Shown: piece after piece, positions 42,690 to 51,571 of the stretch
Layout of the letters: every line of letters starts with the position of its first letter
How positions within the stretch are numbered: position 1 is the stretch's first letter
From: Elusimicrobiota bacterium
Lineage (GTDB): Bacteria > Elusimicrobiota > Elusimicrobia > Elusimicrobiales > UBA9959
Assembly: GCA_003482905.1 (NCBI GenBank)
Contig: DMXM01000028.1
Span: 55,718 to 119,717 of the forward strand
Length of the DNA: 64,000 nucleotides
Direction of reading: 5' to 3'
Notes under the pieces: generated by a model
What the model saw: the letters and a program-made list of their open reading frames with translations, nothing else
The model's database searches: none
What the model was told of the DNA's origin: nothing
Program-made: the position numbers and the translations under genes

Positions 42690-43740
42690 GGTGGAGTGCG
42701 CCCCTAAAACTGAACAGATTTCGAGGCTAGATTAGGTATGGTTCTGACTGGTTTCCTAAAGTGCCGTGATATAATTAAAAACGAGCGAGGAACCAGCCAT
42801 GGGAAAGAAGAAGCGGATATTTTCAGTTGAGCTTAAGAAACAGGTAGTCCGGGAAGTGGAAACCGGCGCGTGCGGGCTGACAGAGGCCGCCAGGCGCTAC
42901 AGCCTGGAAGCCAGATTCATCACCGTAGAAGACACGGTAAACCTTATGCGCTGCACGAAAGACTACTTGAATGTAAACGGGCGCCCGGTGGCGATTTACG
43001 TAGACAAGGATTCGATCTACAAGATCAACCGGCAGGCCAGCATAGACGAAGAACTGCGCGACGCCATGCCGCTTTCGCAGTTTACGCGTGCGATGGGCGA
43101 GCTTGGGGTTGAGATGATCTTTGCCAACAGTCCGCAGGCAAAAGGCAGGGTGGAGCGCGGTTTCCGCACGCATCAGGACCGGCTTGTAAAAGAGCTAAGG
43201 CTGGCCGGGATATCGGATATGGCGGCGGCCAACAAGTTTCTGGAGACCGTCTATATCGCCAAGCACAATGGGAAATTTGCGATTGCCCCGGCGAGCAGGC
43301 TTAACGCGCACAGGCCGCTTCTTAAAACGCATCGGCTGGACGAGATATTGTGCGTAAAGCTAACCCGGACACTTGCGAACGACTATACCCTGCGCTTTGA
43401 CAACAAGTTCTTTCAGGTCACCAGGGAGCAGGACATCCGTATACGGTCCAGGGACATCGTGACCGTAGAGCAATGGCTGGGCGGCAGCATACACTTGAAG
43501 TTTAAAGGGGTTTACCTGAGGTACAAGAACATAAACAAGCTGCCTTATCGCGGGTACTATATCACCCACCGCAACGAACTAAACAGGGTCGGGAGCGGCA
43601 CGGGGACGAGCGTCCCGGCCAAAGACCATCCATGGAGGAGGTTTATCCCTTCGAAAAGGCCGCCGCAACAACCAGTGTTAAGCAGTCAGGCATCATGACA
43701 TTTATAAAAAACTAAAACCATGACATTTTAACTTGCTTGC
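42690..43740 (+). mobile_element. Composite insertion-sequence remnant
   Basis: The left part (GTGCGCCCCTAAAACTGAAC near 42691) looks like an IS3-type end. The right part repeats CATGACATTT (43696 and 43729, first copy as CATGACATTTAT), the type of end used by ISNCY elements. Between them is one chimeric transposase frame. Confidence 0.6.
42799..43698 (+). pseudogene. Chimeric, internally deleted transposase
   Basis: 299 codons in one frame. Residues 1-36 (KKRIFSVELKKQVVREVETG) are an IS3-type OrfA helix-turn-helix. From about residue 37 the sequence is the second half of an ISNCY-type DDE transposase: VAIYVDKDSIYKINRQA, IFANSPQAKGRVERGFRTHQ, DRLVKELRLAGISDM. The first catalytic aspartate and most of the core between them are missing, so it cannot transpose by itself. 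It appears to be two elements joined by an in-frame deletion. Confidence 0.8.
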
Positions 43741-43747
43741 AACAGGA

Positions 43748-43780
43748 GGGGACGCTGCTTCCTATCTTCCTAACTTCCGG
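43748..43780 (-). repeat. Dispersed repeat R1, single left-hand unit
   Basis: GGGGACGCTGCTTCCTATCT and TCCTAACTT, the reverse-facing unit of the R1 pairs, directly after the IS scar and 38 bp before rlmN. Confidence 0.75.
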
Positions 43781-43817
43781 CCATCTCCCTGTCCCCCATC
43801 TTTAATAGAATATCTTA

Positions 43818-44876
43818 ATGCAACCTGATCTGCGGGGCTTGACCCGCGCCGATATTGCGGCGGCGCTAGTGGGCCTGGGCGAGAAGCCCGGCAACGCCGG
43901 CGCGGTATTTATGGCCGTGCACCGCCGCGGCGCCGCGGACCTGGCATTGCTGCCGAACGTGCCGGCGCGCGTATGCCTGGCGCTTGGCCGCGCCTTCACG
44001 CTGGCGCCCCTGCCCATCCCGGAGCGCAAGCTGGTAGCCCCGGACGGCACCAGAAAGCTGCTCTTCCGGTTCCCCGGGGAAGCCACGGCCGAATGCGTGG
44101 TGCTGCCGGCCAAAGACCACCAGACCGCCTGCCTCTCGTCGCAGTCCGGCTGCGCCTGCGGCTGCACCTTCTGCGCCACCGGCGCCCTTGGGCTTAAGCG
44201 CTCGCTCACCCCGGCCGAGATAATAGCCCAGTACGAGGCCTGCCTGCGCGAGGCCGTGGACCTGCGGAGCCTGGTCTTTATGGGCATGGGCGAACCTTTC
44301 CTGAACTGGGAGAACGTCAGAAAGGCCATAATGATACTTTCCGACAGCCGCGGCCGCCATTTTCCCCAGGTTAAAATGACCGTATCCACCGTGGGCGTGA
44401 TACCTGTTATAGAGGAGTTAACTACGTCGGACCTGCGGGTGAGGCTCGCCGTATCGGTGGTGGCGGCGGACCCGGAGCTGCGCGCGCGCCTGGCCCCCAT
44501 GGAGAACACTTACCCGCTAAACCGCGTGCTGGCCGCCGTAAGGCGCTACTGCGCCGCGCGGCAGGCGCACGTTATGCTGGAGTACATCCTGCTCCCCGGC
44601 GTAAACGACCGGCCGTCCGACTCCGCGCTGCTGGCCAGGCTTATTGAAGGCATCCCCTGCCGCCTTAACCTGATCCCCTACAATCCGCCCGGCGGTCCCG
44701 GCCGCGCCACGCCGCGCATAAAAGAATTTCAGCAGGAACTTATAGCCGCCGGCGTGCTCGCCTACCTCCGCCAGGAAAAGGGCGCGTCCATAGCCGCGGC
44801 CTGCGGCCAACTCGCCGCCAGTGCGGATAGGGGGGAACAGCCTGTTGTCCCCTTTACTTTTTATCAAGGGCTTTAA
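43818..44876 (+). CDS. rlmN: 23S rRNA/tRNA adenine-C2 methyltransferase RlmN
   Basis: 352 residues, normal length. Radical-SAM motif C-x3-C-x2-C in CACGCTFCATG (about 114-121), FMGMGEPFLN, and the C-terminal conserved cysteine region (AAACGQL, about 330) that forms the covalent intermediate. It methylates A2503 of 23S rRNA and A37 of some tRNAs. The last 15 codons contain a GGGGAACA...TGTTGTCCCC inverted sequence like the local repeats. The stop overlaps, tail to tail, the HEAT-repeat gene by 23 bp. Confidence 0.95.
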   Translation: MQPDLRGLTRADIAAALVGLGEKPGNAGAVFMAVHRRGAADLALLPNVPARVCLALGRAFTLAPLPIPERKLVAPDGTRKLLFRFPGEATAECVVLPAKDHQTACLSSQSGCACGCTFCATGALGLKRSLTPAEIIAQYEACLREAVDLRSLVFMGMGEPFLNWENVRKAIMILSDSRGRHFPQVKMTVSTVGVIPVIEELTTSDLRVRLAVSVVAADPELRARLAPMENTYPLNRVLAAVRRYCAARQAHVMLEYILLPGVNDRPSDSALLARLIEGIPCRLNLIPYNPPGGPGRATPRIKEFQQELIAAGVLAYLRQEKGASIAAACGQLAASADRGEQPVVPFTFYQGL

Positions 44877-45540
44877 GGACTTCAGGCGTGCCGATATTCG
44901 CAAGGGCTTCCCCGGCGTGAGACTGCAAGAGCGCGTCTTTATCCTTAAGCGCCAATATCAGCGTGGGCACAGCCATCTTTGCGTCCGGGCCTATTCTCCC
45001 CAGCGCGCGCACGGAGCTCTGCCGCAGCCCCAGGTCCTTGCCGCCGGCCGCCTCGACAAGCAGTGGAACCGCGGCCTTTGCCGCCGGGCCGAAATCCCCC
45101 AGAGCGCTGGCGGCATTGCGCCTGGTCTCAAGGTCTTTGTCTTTAAGCGCCTTCATGAGATATGGAATAGCTTCCGGCCCTATCCGTCCAAAAGCGTCCG
45201 TGGCGGCCAAACCGACATTGGACTCCAACCCGGGGTCATTGAGCATCTTTATAAGCACGGGAATGGCGGACTTCGCCGCCGGACCTATTTCCCCCACGGC
45301 CCTGGCCGCGTAATAGCGGACGGCTTCGTCCTTGCTCTTAAGCAGACCGGTAAGCGCGGGAACGATCTTTGCCTTGGCCGCGGCGTCCATACCGCCCAGT
45401 TCGCCGTCGGCGGCCTCGCGCACCCGCTCATCCGCCGAAACCAGCCTCTCGGGCAGGGTTGCCGCAAAACATGCCGCGCTCCCCAGCGCCAGCGCCAGAA
45501 AGCAGCCCCCCGCCGCCGTAAGCCTTGCAAATCTTCCCAT
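44854..45540 (-). CDS. Exported HEAT-repeat protein
   Basis: 228 residues. Signal peptide about 1-27, then five to six PBS-lyase-type HEAT repeats with the pattern VRYYAARAVGEIGPAAK / RRNAASALGDFGPAAK / LRQSSVRALGRIGPDAK (about 55-225). Such repeats form a protein-binding solenoid in the periplasm; partner unknown. It overlaps rlmN at the 3' ends. Confidence 0.85.
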   Translation of the reverse strand: MGRFARLTAAGGCFLALALGSAACFAATLPERLVSADERVREAADGELGGMDAAAKAKIVPALTGLLKSKDEAVRYYAARAVGEIGPAAKSAIPVLIKMLNDPGLESNVGLAATDAFGRIGPEAIPYLMKALKDKDLETRRNAASALGDFGPAAKAAVPLLVEAAGGKDLGLRQSSVRALGRIGPDAKMAVPTLILALKDKDALLQSHAGEALANIGTPEVLKALDKK

Positions 45541-45638
45541 ATGAATTCTCCTTCGGTATTTAACAGGTTATGACGTTTTTTTATTCCGCAAATATTCTAG
45601 CAAAAGGCCCATACTGCCTTTTTCCGGGCGCAGAATAC

Positions 45639-45659
45639 AAAAGGTAGCAGGTACCTTTT
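45639..45659. terminator. Terminator-like hairpin
   Basis: AAAAGGTA-GCAGG-TACCTTTT followed by TT. Between the HEAT-repeat gene promoter side and the next plus-strand promoter; related in form to other short dispersed hairpins of the window. Confidence 0.55.
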
Positions 45660-45671
45660 TACTGCCCGCTG

Positions 45672-45700
45672 TTGACAATCACGGCTGATTTTTGTGATAT
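45672..45700 (+). promoter_or_regulatory. Promoter of the phospholipase-like gene
   Basis: Perfect TTGACA at 45672-45677 and TGATAT at 45695-45700, 17 bp apart. Confidence 0.5.
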
Positions 45701-45734
45701 TGGCCTTGGGGGGCAGTCATTTAGATTCTAAGGC

Positions 45735-45800
45735 ACCGGTACCGCGCAGAAACGCGGGATCTTGCCTGCCTCATTATGGCAGAAACGTCGGGGATCGAGG
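45735..45800 (+). promoter_or_regulatory. Structured 5' leader of unknown class
   Basis: Two hairpins, CCGCG-CAGAAA-CGCGG and CTGCC-TCATTAT-GGCAG, in a leader of about 100 nt, with GCAGAAACG repeated in both flanks. No terminator follows, so control, if any, would act on translation (GAGGGGGA precedes the ATG at 45808). Not matched to a known riboswitch. Confidence 0.4.
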
Positions 45801-45807
45801 GGGACTT

Positions 45808-46815
45808 ATGAAAAAATATATATCTTGGCTGACATTGGCTTGTCTGCTGGCCGGTTCTGCGCCTTACGCGGCGTTAGCGAGCGGACAGGCCATCCACCTG
45901 ATGACCGCGAGCAAGGCGGTCAAAAAGATAAAGTCGAAGGGGCTTGAGTCACTGCTCGACGAGAAACGCAGGTGGTTCCTGTCGGGCGCCATATTCCCGG
46001 ACACCGGGGGCCACACGAGCGATGAATTTTCCAAGTTCCTTCACGGCGGCAAATTCCTTAACGCCTATGCCGATTATATCGTGGAGACCTGCGGCAAGGA
46101 CTTCAACACGCACTGCAAGGACCGGATGGCGCATTTCCTCGGCGTGCTGACGCATATCCGGTCGGACATAAGGTTCGACCGTTACTTCGTGACCAGGGTC
46201 AGGAAAGAGTGTAAATTCAAGGATGTCTCCAACAACGCGCAGTATTGGGCGGACAACCATCTTGACCCTATCGCGGTTTGCAAGCACCGGGATTTCGGCG
46301 CGAAGTACGGCCTGACCTATATAGAGAAGGTCGAGTGCCCCGATGACACTTTGCTGGCCGTTTTTAAGAATGCTGGGACAAAATACACGCGTGATAACAT
46401 CAAAAAAGGGCTCAAAGAGCAGGAGGATATGCTCCAGATGGAATTCAAGCTGAAGGACTACGGCATTTTATGCGAGTCCTATCTGGCCAACGGCAGCATC
46501 AGGGATACGGCCACCGACGGCAGGGATTGTCATTGCGGGAAGCTCGGCCTGCCCAGGGATTGCACCTGCAACTACTGGGATCAATGCCCGTGGGGCTCAA
46601 GAGAGGAGAACTATTATTCAGGCAATAAAGTGGAAGGGAGCATCGACGACATGGGAGAGGATGTTATGCCCGACTGGCTGGAAACGACCTATGACGCGCT
46701 GATGGCGGCTATAAAGAAAGGCAAGGATGCCCCGGTATTTGCGAAAAAGGGGGATTGGCCGGCGCAGGACCTGTGCCGGATGTGGATCCCGAGTTCGGCC
46801 AAGTACTGCGACTAG
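45808..46815 (+). CDS. Exported zinc-dependent phospholipase C-like protein
   Basis: 335 residues from the ATG at 45808, which is preceded by GAGGGGGA and starts a signal peptide (about 1-24). The order of likely zinc ligands, SGQAIHLM (His), GAIFPDTGGH (Asp), then AHFLGVLTHIRSDIRFD (two His and Asp), is that of the zinc-dependent phospholipase C / S1-P1 nuclease-like fold. The C-terminal third is cysteine-rich (CHCGKLGLPRDCTCNYWDQC) and may carry disulfides. Substrate uncertain. It is followed 27 bp later by the secretin gene. Confidence 0.6.
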   Translation: MKKYISWLTLACLLAGSAPYAALASGQAIHLMTASKAVKKIKSKGLESLLDEKRRWFLSGAIFPDTGGHTSDEFSKFLHGGKFLNAYADYIVETCGKDFNTHCKDRMAHFLGVLTHIRSDIRFDRYFVTRVRKECKFKDVSNNAQYWADNHLDPIAVCKHRDFGAKYGLTYIEKVECPDDTLLAVFKNAGTKYTRDNIKKGLKEQEDMLQMEFKLKDYGILCESYLANGSIRDTATDGRDCHCGKLGLPRDCTCNYWDQCPWGSREENYYSGNKVEGSIDDMGEDVMPDWLETTYDALMAAIKKGKDAPVFAKKGDWPAQDLCRMWIPSSAKYCD

Positions 46816-46842
46816 AAATCAAGATAGTCCTGGAGACGCATT

Positions 46843-48651
46843 ATGTTCCTGAATCTGGACCCTAAGATCCGTTGTGGTTGGGCTCTGCTGGCCGCGCTTC
46901 TGGCCGGCTGCGCCGCCTCCGGGCCGCGCACGCTATCCCTCGACGGCCTTTCAGCGCCGGAACGTCTCGCGTCGATACCGGTAGAGCGCCTGCTGCCCCA
47001 GAAGAACAGCAAGAAGCCGGCCGACATCAGTATCCGCAAGGGGATCCTGGCCCTCAGGAAAGGGGAATACAAAAAGGCGTCCAAGGAGCTCAATAAAACC
47101 CTGCGCACCGATCCCACCAACTCCAATTACCAGTTCCTCAACGGCCTGGCATACCATCTCATGGCCGAGAACGGCGACGCCAACAACTACGAGCAGGCCC
47201 AGATCGCCTACGATCTGGCCCTTAAGTTCGACGCCGACAACTGGCTCGCGTCCGAGCAGTCAGGGCAGATCTGCCTGGCCAAGAAGGATTACGCGGCGGC
47301 AGGGGAACATTTCGCCCGCGCGCTCCTGCACCAGCCGGACGACCCCGACATCCTCTACGGGCTGGCGCAGGCCTCCTACCACAGCCAGGACCTTCAAATG
47401 GCGCTCGCCACCATCGGCCGCGCCAGGACGCTCCGTCCGGATTCCGCCCGCATCTCCGGAGCCCACGCGCTTATCTCCGCGGCCGCCGGGAGGATCGCCG
47501 ACGCCAGGACGCAACTTGCCTGTTACAACAAGGTCGAGCCCAACAAGGACCGCGTCGCCCGCCTGGCCAACAAGGTGGCCGAATGGGAGCATTTACGCGA
47601 CGCGGTCGCGGACAACACGGCCGGCGCCCTTGAGCAGGAGCTTCCCTCCCCCGCCGCGGCGGTGCCGGCATCCGCCGGCGAACCTCCGGCCGAGGAGGCC
47701 AGAGAGGAGAAGATGGTCATCCTCGACGTCATAATGATCCGCACCGAGGAGTTCCAGACCACCAACAAAGGCGTCAACCTCCTAGAAGGCCTCATGGCGC
47801 AGTTCAGCGGTGAGTACACTTACACCAAGACCCGCGAGAACAACGACAGCCCCACCACCGAGAGGGTCCTCTCCCACAGGATCACGATCCCGGAGGTCAA
47901 CTACAACCTGAACATCTTCAACGCCGCGGACGACCAGAACGAGGTCCTGGCCCGGCCCACACTGATCGCGCTCAACGGAAAACCCTCGACGTTCTTCGCG
48001 GGCTCTACCGTGGACGTAGCCGTAACCGGCACGCAGGACGTGGACCTAAAGACCATCGAAGCCGGAGTTACGCTGTCGGTGACACCCACGTTCCTGCCCA
48101 GCGGCCGCATCATGATGGAGGTCACGGCCGGCAGGTCTTTCTTCGAACTCGGGGCCGTGGGAACGTTCAAGGAGAGCGTTCGGACATCCAAGAACTCGGT
48201 GACCGCCAACGTGGTGATGAGCCCGCACCAGACCCTGGTATTGAGCGGTCTGCGCGAGAAGCAGACTACGGAGACGAAATCCGGTGTCCCCCTGCTGCGG
48301 GACATCCCCTTGCTCCAGTACCTTTTTTCCAACGAGAAGACCATGGACTTCCATAAGTCCGTGGTAATACTGATCTCCCCCCGCAGGCCCCATCCCGGCG
48401 TGGACGGTTCCGCCGATCCGGACCAGGTACGGGCGCTTCGCAACGAACCGCAGTATCTTAAACAGTACCGGGAACGCTACGGGCACATGTTCGGCCAAGA
48501 CACCAACATCGAGCATATCTGGGGAAATCTCTACAAATACAAGGTCTTCAACGAGCTCTACAAGACCGGGACTTTCGACCGCAGATGGTGGGGCGAAGCG
48601 GAACATCTTAACGACGTCCTCCGCCGGACGCTGAGTTTCCTGTATTACTGA
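46843..48651 (+). CDS. Lipoprotein with TPR domain fused to a secretin (type II/III-like)
   Basis: 602 residues. Lipobox LLAGC (Cys about 24); TPR-type helices about 60-240 (LRKGEYKKASKELNKTLRTDP); Pro/Ala linker; secretin domain about 290-530 with NEVLARPTLIALNGKPSTFFAGSTV, the GVTLSVTPTFL strand and VVMSPHQTLVLSGL...VPLLRDIPLLQYLF. C-terminal 70 residues form an extra tail. The usual N0/N1 ring-building domains are replaced by TPRs. No pseudopilin, ATPase or inner-membrane partner is adjacent, so it is an orphan outer-membrane channel. Confidence 0.88.
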   Translation: MFLNLDPKIRCGWALLAALLAGCAASGPRTLSLDGLSAPERLASIPVERLLPQKNSKKPADISIRKGILALRKGEYKKASKELNKTLRTDPTNSNYQFLNGLAYHLMAENGDANNYEQAQIAYDLALKFDADNWLASEQSGQICLAKKDYAAAGEHFARALLHQPDDPDILYGLAQASYHSQDLQMALATIGRARTLRPDSARISGAHALISAAAGRIADARTQLACYNKVEPNKDRVARLANKVAEWEHLRDAVADNTAGALEQELPSPAAAVPASAGEPPAEEAREEKMVILDVIMIRTEEFQTTNKGVNLLEGLMAQFSGEYTYTKTRENNDSPTTERVLSHRITIPEVNYNLNIFNAADDQNEVLARPTLIALNGKPSTFFAGSTVDVAVTGTQDVDLKTIEAGVTLSVTPTFLPSGRIMMEVTAGRSFFELGAVGTFKESVRTSKNSVTANVVMSPHQTLVLSGLREKQTTETKSGVPLLRDIPLLQYLFSNEKTMDFHKSVVILISPRRPHPGVDGSADPDQVRALRNEPQYLKQYRERYGHMFGQDTNIEHIWGNLYKYKVFNELYKTGTFDRRWWGEAEHLNDVLRRTLSFLYY

Positions 48652-48827
48652 CACCGCCACAAAGCAAAACCGCCGGATCTCCCCGTATGTACAACGGCAT
48701 AGATAAAATGAACGAGCCAGCGGCCTAGGGCAGGTTATAATAACGCGGTGTATTCCGGGGAACCGGAACCTATCCGCATATAACACGGAGGCGCTGACTC
48801 ATGAATAATTCCACCACAGTTGCAGGC

Positions 48828-48907
48828 GGACGCTGCTTATTGTCTTCGTAAACCACAAATCTTAACTTAGGTGCGTTGATTAACAGGAAGTTAGGAAGCA
48901 GCGTCCC
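48828..48907. repeat. R1 inverted pair
   Basis: GGACGCTGCTTATTGTCTTC (48828-48847) faces TTAGGAAGCAGCGTCCC (48891-48907). The flanking gap from 48652 otherwise holds only a degenerate copy of the ACCGCCGG terminator motif near 48668 and no gene. Confidence 0.75.
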
Positions 48908-48915
48908 TAGCCCCC

Positions 48916-49323
48916 CTATTTCCCTAAAGCCGCTTTTATAAGTTTTGCCATCACCTCGTAGCCCGCCTGATTGGGATGAACCCCGTCCCCGCTATAATCG
49001 GGGCGCAGGGCTATCACATCCTGCCGGAACCGCAGCAGCATTTGGTGCGTGGTCTGGCCGCTGATCCCGCGGTTAATGTAACGCGGATCGGCAAAGATTT
49101 GGCGGCGGTCCTGGTCCCAGAACTCGGTGATCGAATCCCCCATAAACACTACCCGGTGGTCCCGCGGGGCTGTATTTTGAACTTGGGCGTTGTCTGCCTG
49201 GTATGCGTGAAAATCAGCCCAGTCAGTTACCGAAAACTCGGCTGCCCGCGCGGCGGAATGGCCGAGGGAAGCAACCGCCAGCAGCCTGATAAAGAAAGCT
49301 GTTTTTTTATTTAAAATGGACAT
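48916..49323 (-). pseudogene. SGNH/GDSL hydrolase with an internal deletion
   Basis: 135 residues in frame, about 80 fewer than intact relatives. The signal peptide, block I (VVFMGDSITEFW), block II (NRGISGQTTHQMLLRFRQDVIALRP) and block V (SGDGVHPNQAGYEVM) are present. Block III with the GTND motif and all sequence between are absent: RP is followed directly by DYSGDGVHP. Catalytic Ser and His-Asp remain but the oxyanion and core strands are lost, so activity is doubtful. Confidence 0.85.
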
Positions 49324-49404
49324 AAACCAGATTATACTAAAGCTGCCTCTTACGCGCGGAAACCCTTTTGGGCCTGACGACCAAACGTGGACGTTGCCAA
49401 TAAC

Positions 49405-50073
49405 TCAATAACCGGGAAGGGATACCGTAACCCTGGCGCCGCGGCCGCTGGCGTTCTCCGCTTTGACCGTGCCGCCCTGCCGGGCCAGCAGCTTGCGCGC
49501 GATGGTAAGGCCGAGCCCTATGCCTCGCGGCTTGGTGGTAAAGAACGGCTCGAAGGCCTTCTCGCCGTCGCCGCCGGGGAAGCCGGGCCCGGTGTCGGTG
49601 CAGGTGAGGTGCACCAGCCCGGCATCGTGAGAGCACTCCAATATAACAAGGCCGCCTTCCGGCAGCGCCTGCACCGCGTTAGTCAGCACGCAGCGCAGCG
49701 CGTAGCCAATGGCGTCCATATCCGCGTTCACGCGCGGGTCCGCCGGGTCGGCGGCCACCTTCAGCGTGACCGTGGGCGGAACCGGATAAGACTCCGCCAG
49801 GTCCCTGAGGGCCGCGTTGGCGGAAGCCGGCGCGCGCTTCAGTTCCCTGGCGCGGGTGAAAGCGAGTATCTCCTCTATAACGTCGTTGGCATGCTTCACC
49901 TCGCCCTCTATTATCCCCAGGTGCTTGGCCACCTTGGGGTCGGGCGCCGCCCCGCCGGCGCTCAGCTTGGTCTTTATGAAATACAGCGAATTGGAAATAA
50001 TGGCCAGGGGATTGCGTATTTCGTGGGCGACCACGCTGGACATCTGCGTAAGAAGTTCCGGTTTCTCTTTCAT
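49405..50073 (-). CDS. Soluble histidine kinase core without sensor
   Basis: 222 residues: HisKA with VVAHEIRNPLAIISNS (His about 17) and HATPase_c with NAVQALPEGG, DTGPGFP and GIGLGLTIARK. There is no membrane segment or sensor domain. NtrB-like kinase cores of this size act with a separate sensor. It starts 12 bp after the small lipoprotein gene upstream, so the two are cotranscribed. Confidence 0.88.
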   Translation of the reverse strand: MKEKPELLTQMSSVVAHEIRNPLAIISNSLYFIKTKLSAGGAAPDPKVAKHLGIIEGEVKHANDVIEEILAFTRARELKRAPASANAALRDLAESYPVPPTVTLKVAADPADPRVNADMDAIGYALRCVLTNAVQALPEGGLVILECSHDAGLVHLTCTDTGPGFPGGDGEKAFEPFFTTKPRGIGLGLTIARKLLARQGGTVKAENASGRGARVTVSLPGY

Positions 50074-50085
50074 ACTGACCTTCCC

Positions 50086-50487
50086 CTAATATGAATACCA
50101 GTACTGGCCCTTTTCGTTCTTGTGCGTGCAATTAAGGAGCAGCGTGCCGTGGGTCACCGGGTACGCCTTGGCGTTGTAATAGGCGTAGCCGCCGGTGTCG
50201 GTAAGCTTGGCCGGGTCCACGGCCGGCCCGGAAAGGTAAAGCACCTCGCTGGTCTCCCGGTGCCCCGGCAGATCAAGCTTGGGCAGCCCGGTCAGATATT
50301 TGCCGTTTTCGGTCAGCAGGTCCAGCCGTTCCGGGAAAACCCCTTCCGTATCCCCGTAATATACCTGCAGGGCCGACCGCACGCTGCCCAGACGGCCGAG
50401 GTTCCCCGGGCTGTCGAACTTTTTCTCGCCGCACCCGCAAAACAGAGCGACAATACCGCATACCAGATACCAATATTTAAATTTCAT
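50086..50487 (-). CDS. Lipoprotein with a pseudopilin-like globular domain
   Basis: 133 residues. Signal peptide with lipobox LFCGC (Cys about 18), then NLGRLGSVRSALQVYYGDTEGVFPERLDLL, which is the region after the N-terminal helix in GspG/type IV pilin-like proteins, and a C-terminal KAYPVTHGTLLLNCTHKNEKG. So the pilin fold is kept but the transmembrane assembly helix is replaced by a lipid anchor. The start at 50487 is chosen for the lipobox; a longer frame starts inside the rsgA end. Confidence 0.75.
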   Translation of the reverse strand: MKFKYWYLVCGIVALFCGCGEKKFDSPGNLGRLGSVRSALQVYYGDTEGVFPERLDLLTENGKYLTGLPKLDLPGHRETSEVLYLSGPAVDPAKLTDTGGYAYYNAKAYPVTHGTLLLNCTHKNEKGQYWYSY

Positions 50488-50502
50488 ATAAATAATTCTA
50501 CC

Positions 50503-50532
50503 AAAACAAAACCGCCGGGGGCCCTCCCCCCG
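50503..50532 (-). terminator. Weak terminator after rsgA
   Basis: Minus-strand GGGGGAGGGCCCCCGG followed by CGGTTTTGTTTT. It belongs to the ACCGCCGG-type terminators used at 52471, 53925, 56748, 58104 and 59115. Confidence 0.5.
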
Positions 50533-50533
50533 T

Positions 50534-51571
50534 TTAGCCGCCGCGAAGTTTGCGTTTGGCCTCGGTAATGTCACGGGCCATCTTGGAGAAATTCTTAAGC
50601 TTCCGTTTGGCCATTACGCGTTTTTTAAGGTCCGTCCCAAGTTCCTGCCGCTCCGTTTCCCGCCTTAACTTGTGGTAACTCCTCAGCCTGGCGTGGGACA
50701 ACGTCCCGGCTTCCAGCGCCACCCGCACCGCGCAGCCAGGCTCGGAAACATGAGAACAGTTCTTGAAGCGGCAGCCCGCTGCCAGAACCTGAATGTCGCT
50801 GAAAGACGTTTCCAGGCCTTCCCCGGAGTATTCCACGCAGAACTCCCTTATGCCGGGAGTATCTATAACCTGACCGCCGCCGGGCAGGAAATACAGATGC
50901 CTGGAAGTGGTAGTGTGCCTGCCACGCGCGTCGGCTTCCCTTACAGCGCCGGTAGGCGCGGCCGCGCGGCCGGCCAGCCGGTTAAGCAGCGTTGTCTTAC
51001 CAGCGCCCGAAGAGCCAAGAAAACAGCAGCGCACACCCCCGGCCAGCGCCGCCTCCACCAGTGCCACGCCTTCACCGGACACCGAGGAAAGGCAGAACAC
51101 CTCCACCCCGGGGGCGGCCCGCGCCACCGCGCCCAGCTTCACCGCCACCTCCAGGTCCGGGCAAAGGTCTTTCTTGGTAAGCACCACCACCGGCACCCCG
51201 CCGCTGTCCCAGGCGGCCACCAGCAGGCGCTCCAGCCGGGCGATATTATAATTGTCGTCCAGCCCCATCACTATGAACACCTTGCTCACGTTGGCGGCCA
51301 GCGGCTGCGCGTCCTTCGCCGGGCCGGCGGCCTTCCGGAGCAGTATGGTCCTGCGCGGCAGCACTGCGTATATAACCGCCTTCTCCCCGCCGTCATGCAG
51401 CGCCACCAAAACGTCGTCGCCCACCACGGGGAAGTCCAACCTGGAAACGGCCTCTCCCATGAACTTCCCAGCCACGGTCGCCGGAAGCTCCCTGCCGTCG
51501 AGCCACACAGTATATGCCAGCCTCTGCTCCGCCGTCACAAGGGCGGTAAATTCGGCCTTCAGGTCTTTCAT
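50534..51571 (-). CDS. rsgA: Ribosome small-subunit-dependent GTPase RsgA
   Basis: 345 residues. Circularly permuted GTPase: G4 LTKKDL precedes G1 GSSGAGKTTLLNRL, then G3 DTPGIREF. The C-terminal zinc site CRFKNCSHVSEPGCAVR is intact, with OB fold at the N terminus (about 20-90). It checks the decoding centre during 30S maturation. The basic C terminus (KRVMAKRKLKNFSKMARDI) is typical. Confidence 0.94.
   Translation of the reverse strand: MKDLKAEFTALVTAEQRLAYTVWLDGRELPATVAGKFMGEAVSRLDFPVVGDDVLVALHDGGEKAVIYAVLPRRTILLRKAAGPAKDAQPLAANVSKVFIVMGLDDNYNIARLERLLVAAWDSGGVPVVVLTKKDLCPDLEVAVKLGAVARAAPGVEVFCLSSVSGEGVALVEAALAGGVRCCFLGSSGAGKTTLLNRLAGRAAAPTGAVREADARGRHTTTSRHLYFLPGGGQVIDTPGIREFCVEYSGEGLETSFSDIQVLAAGCRFKNCSHVSEPGCAVRVALEAGTLSHARLRSYHKLRRETERQELGTDLKKRVMAKRKLKNFSKMARDITEAKRKLRGG

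Noticed and set aside
45735..45800. Third copy of the variant purine riboswitch
   Set aside because: Loops CAGAAA and TCATTAT cannot make the GG-CC loop contact and J2/3 is absent.
46843..48651. Type II secretion or competence locus
   Set aside because: Only the secretin is present; neighbouring genes are unrelated.
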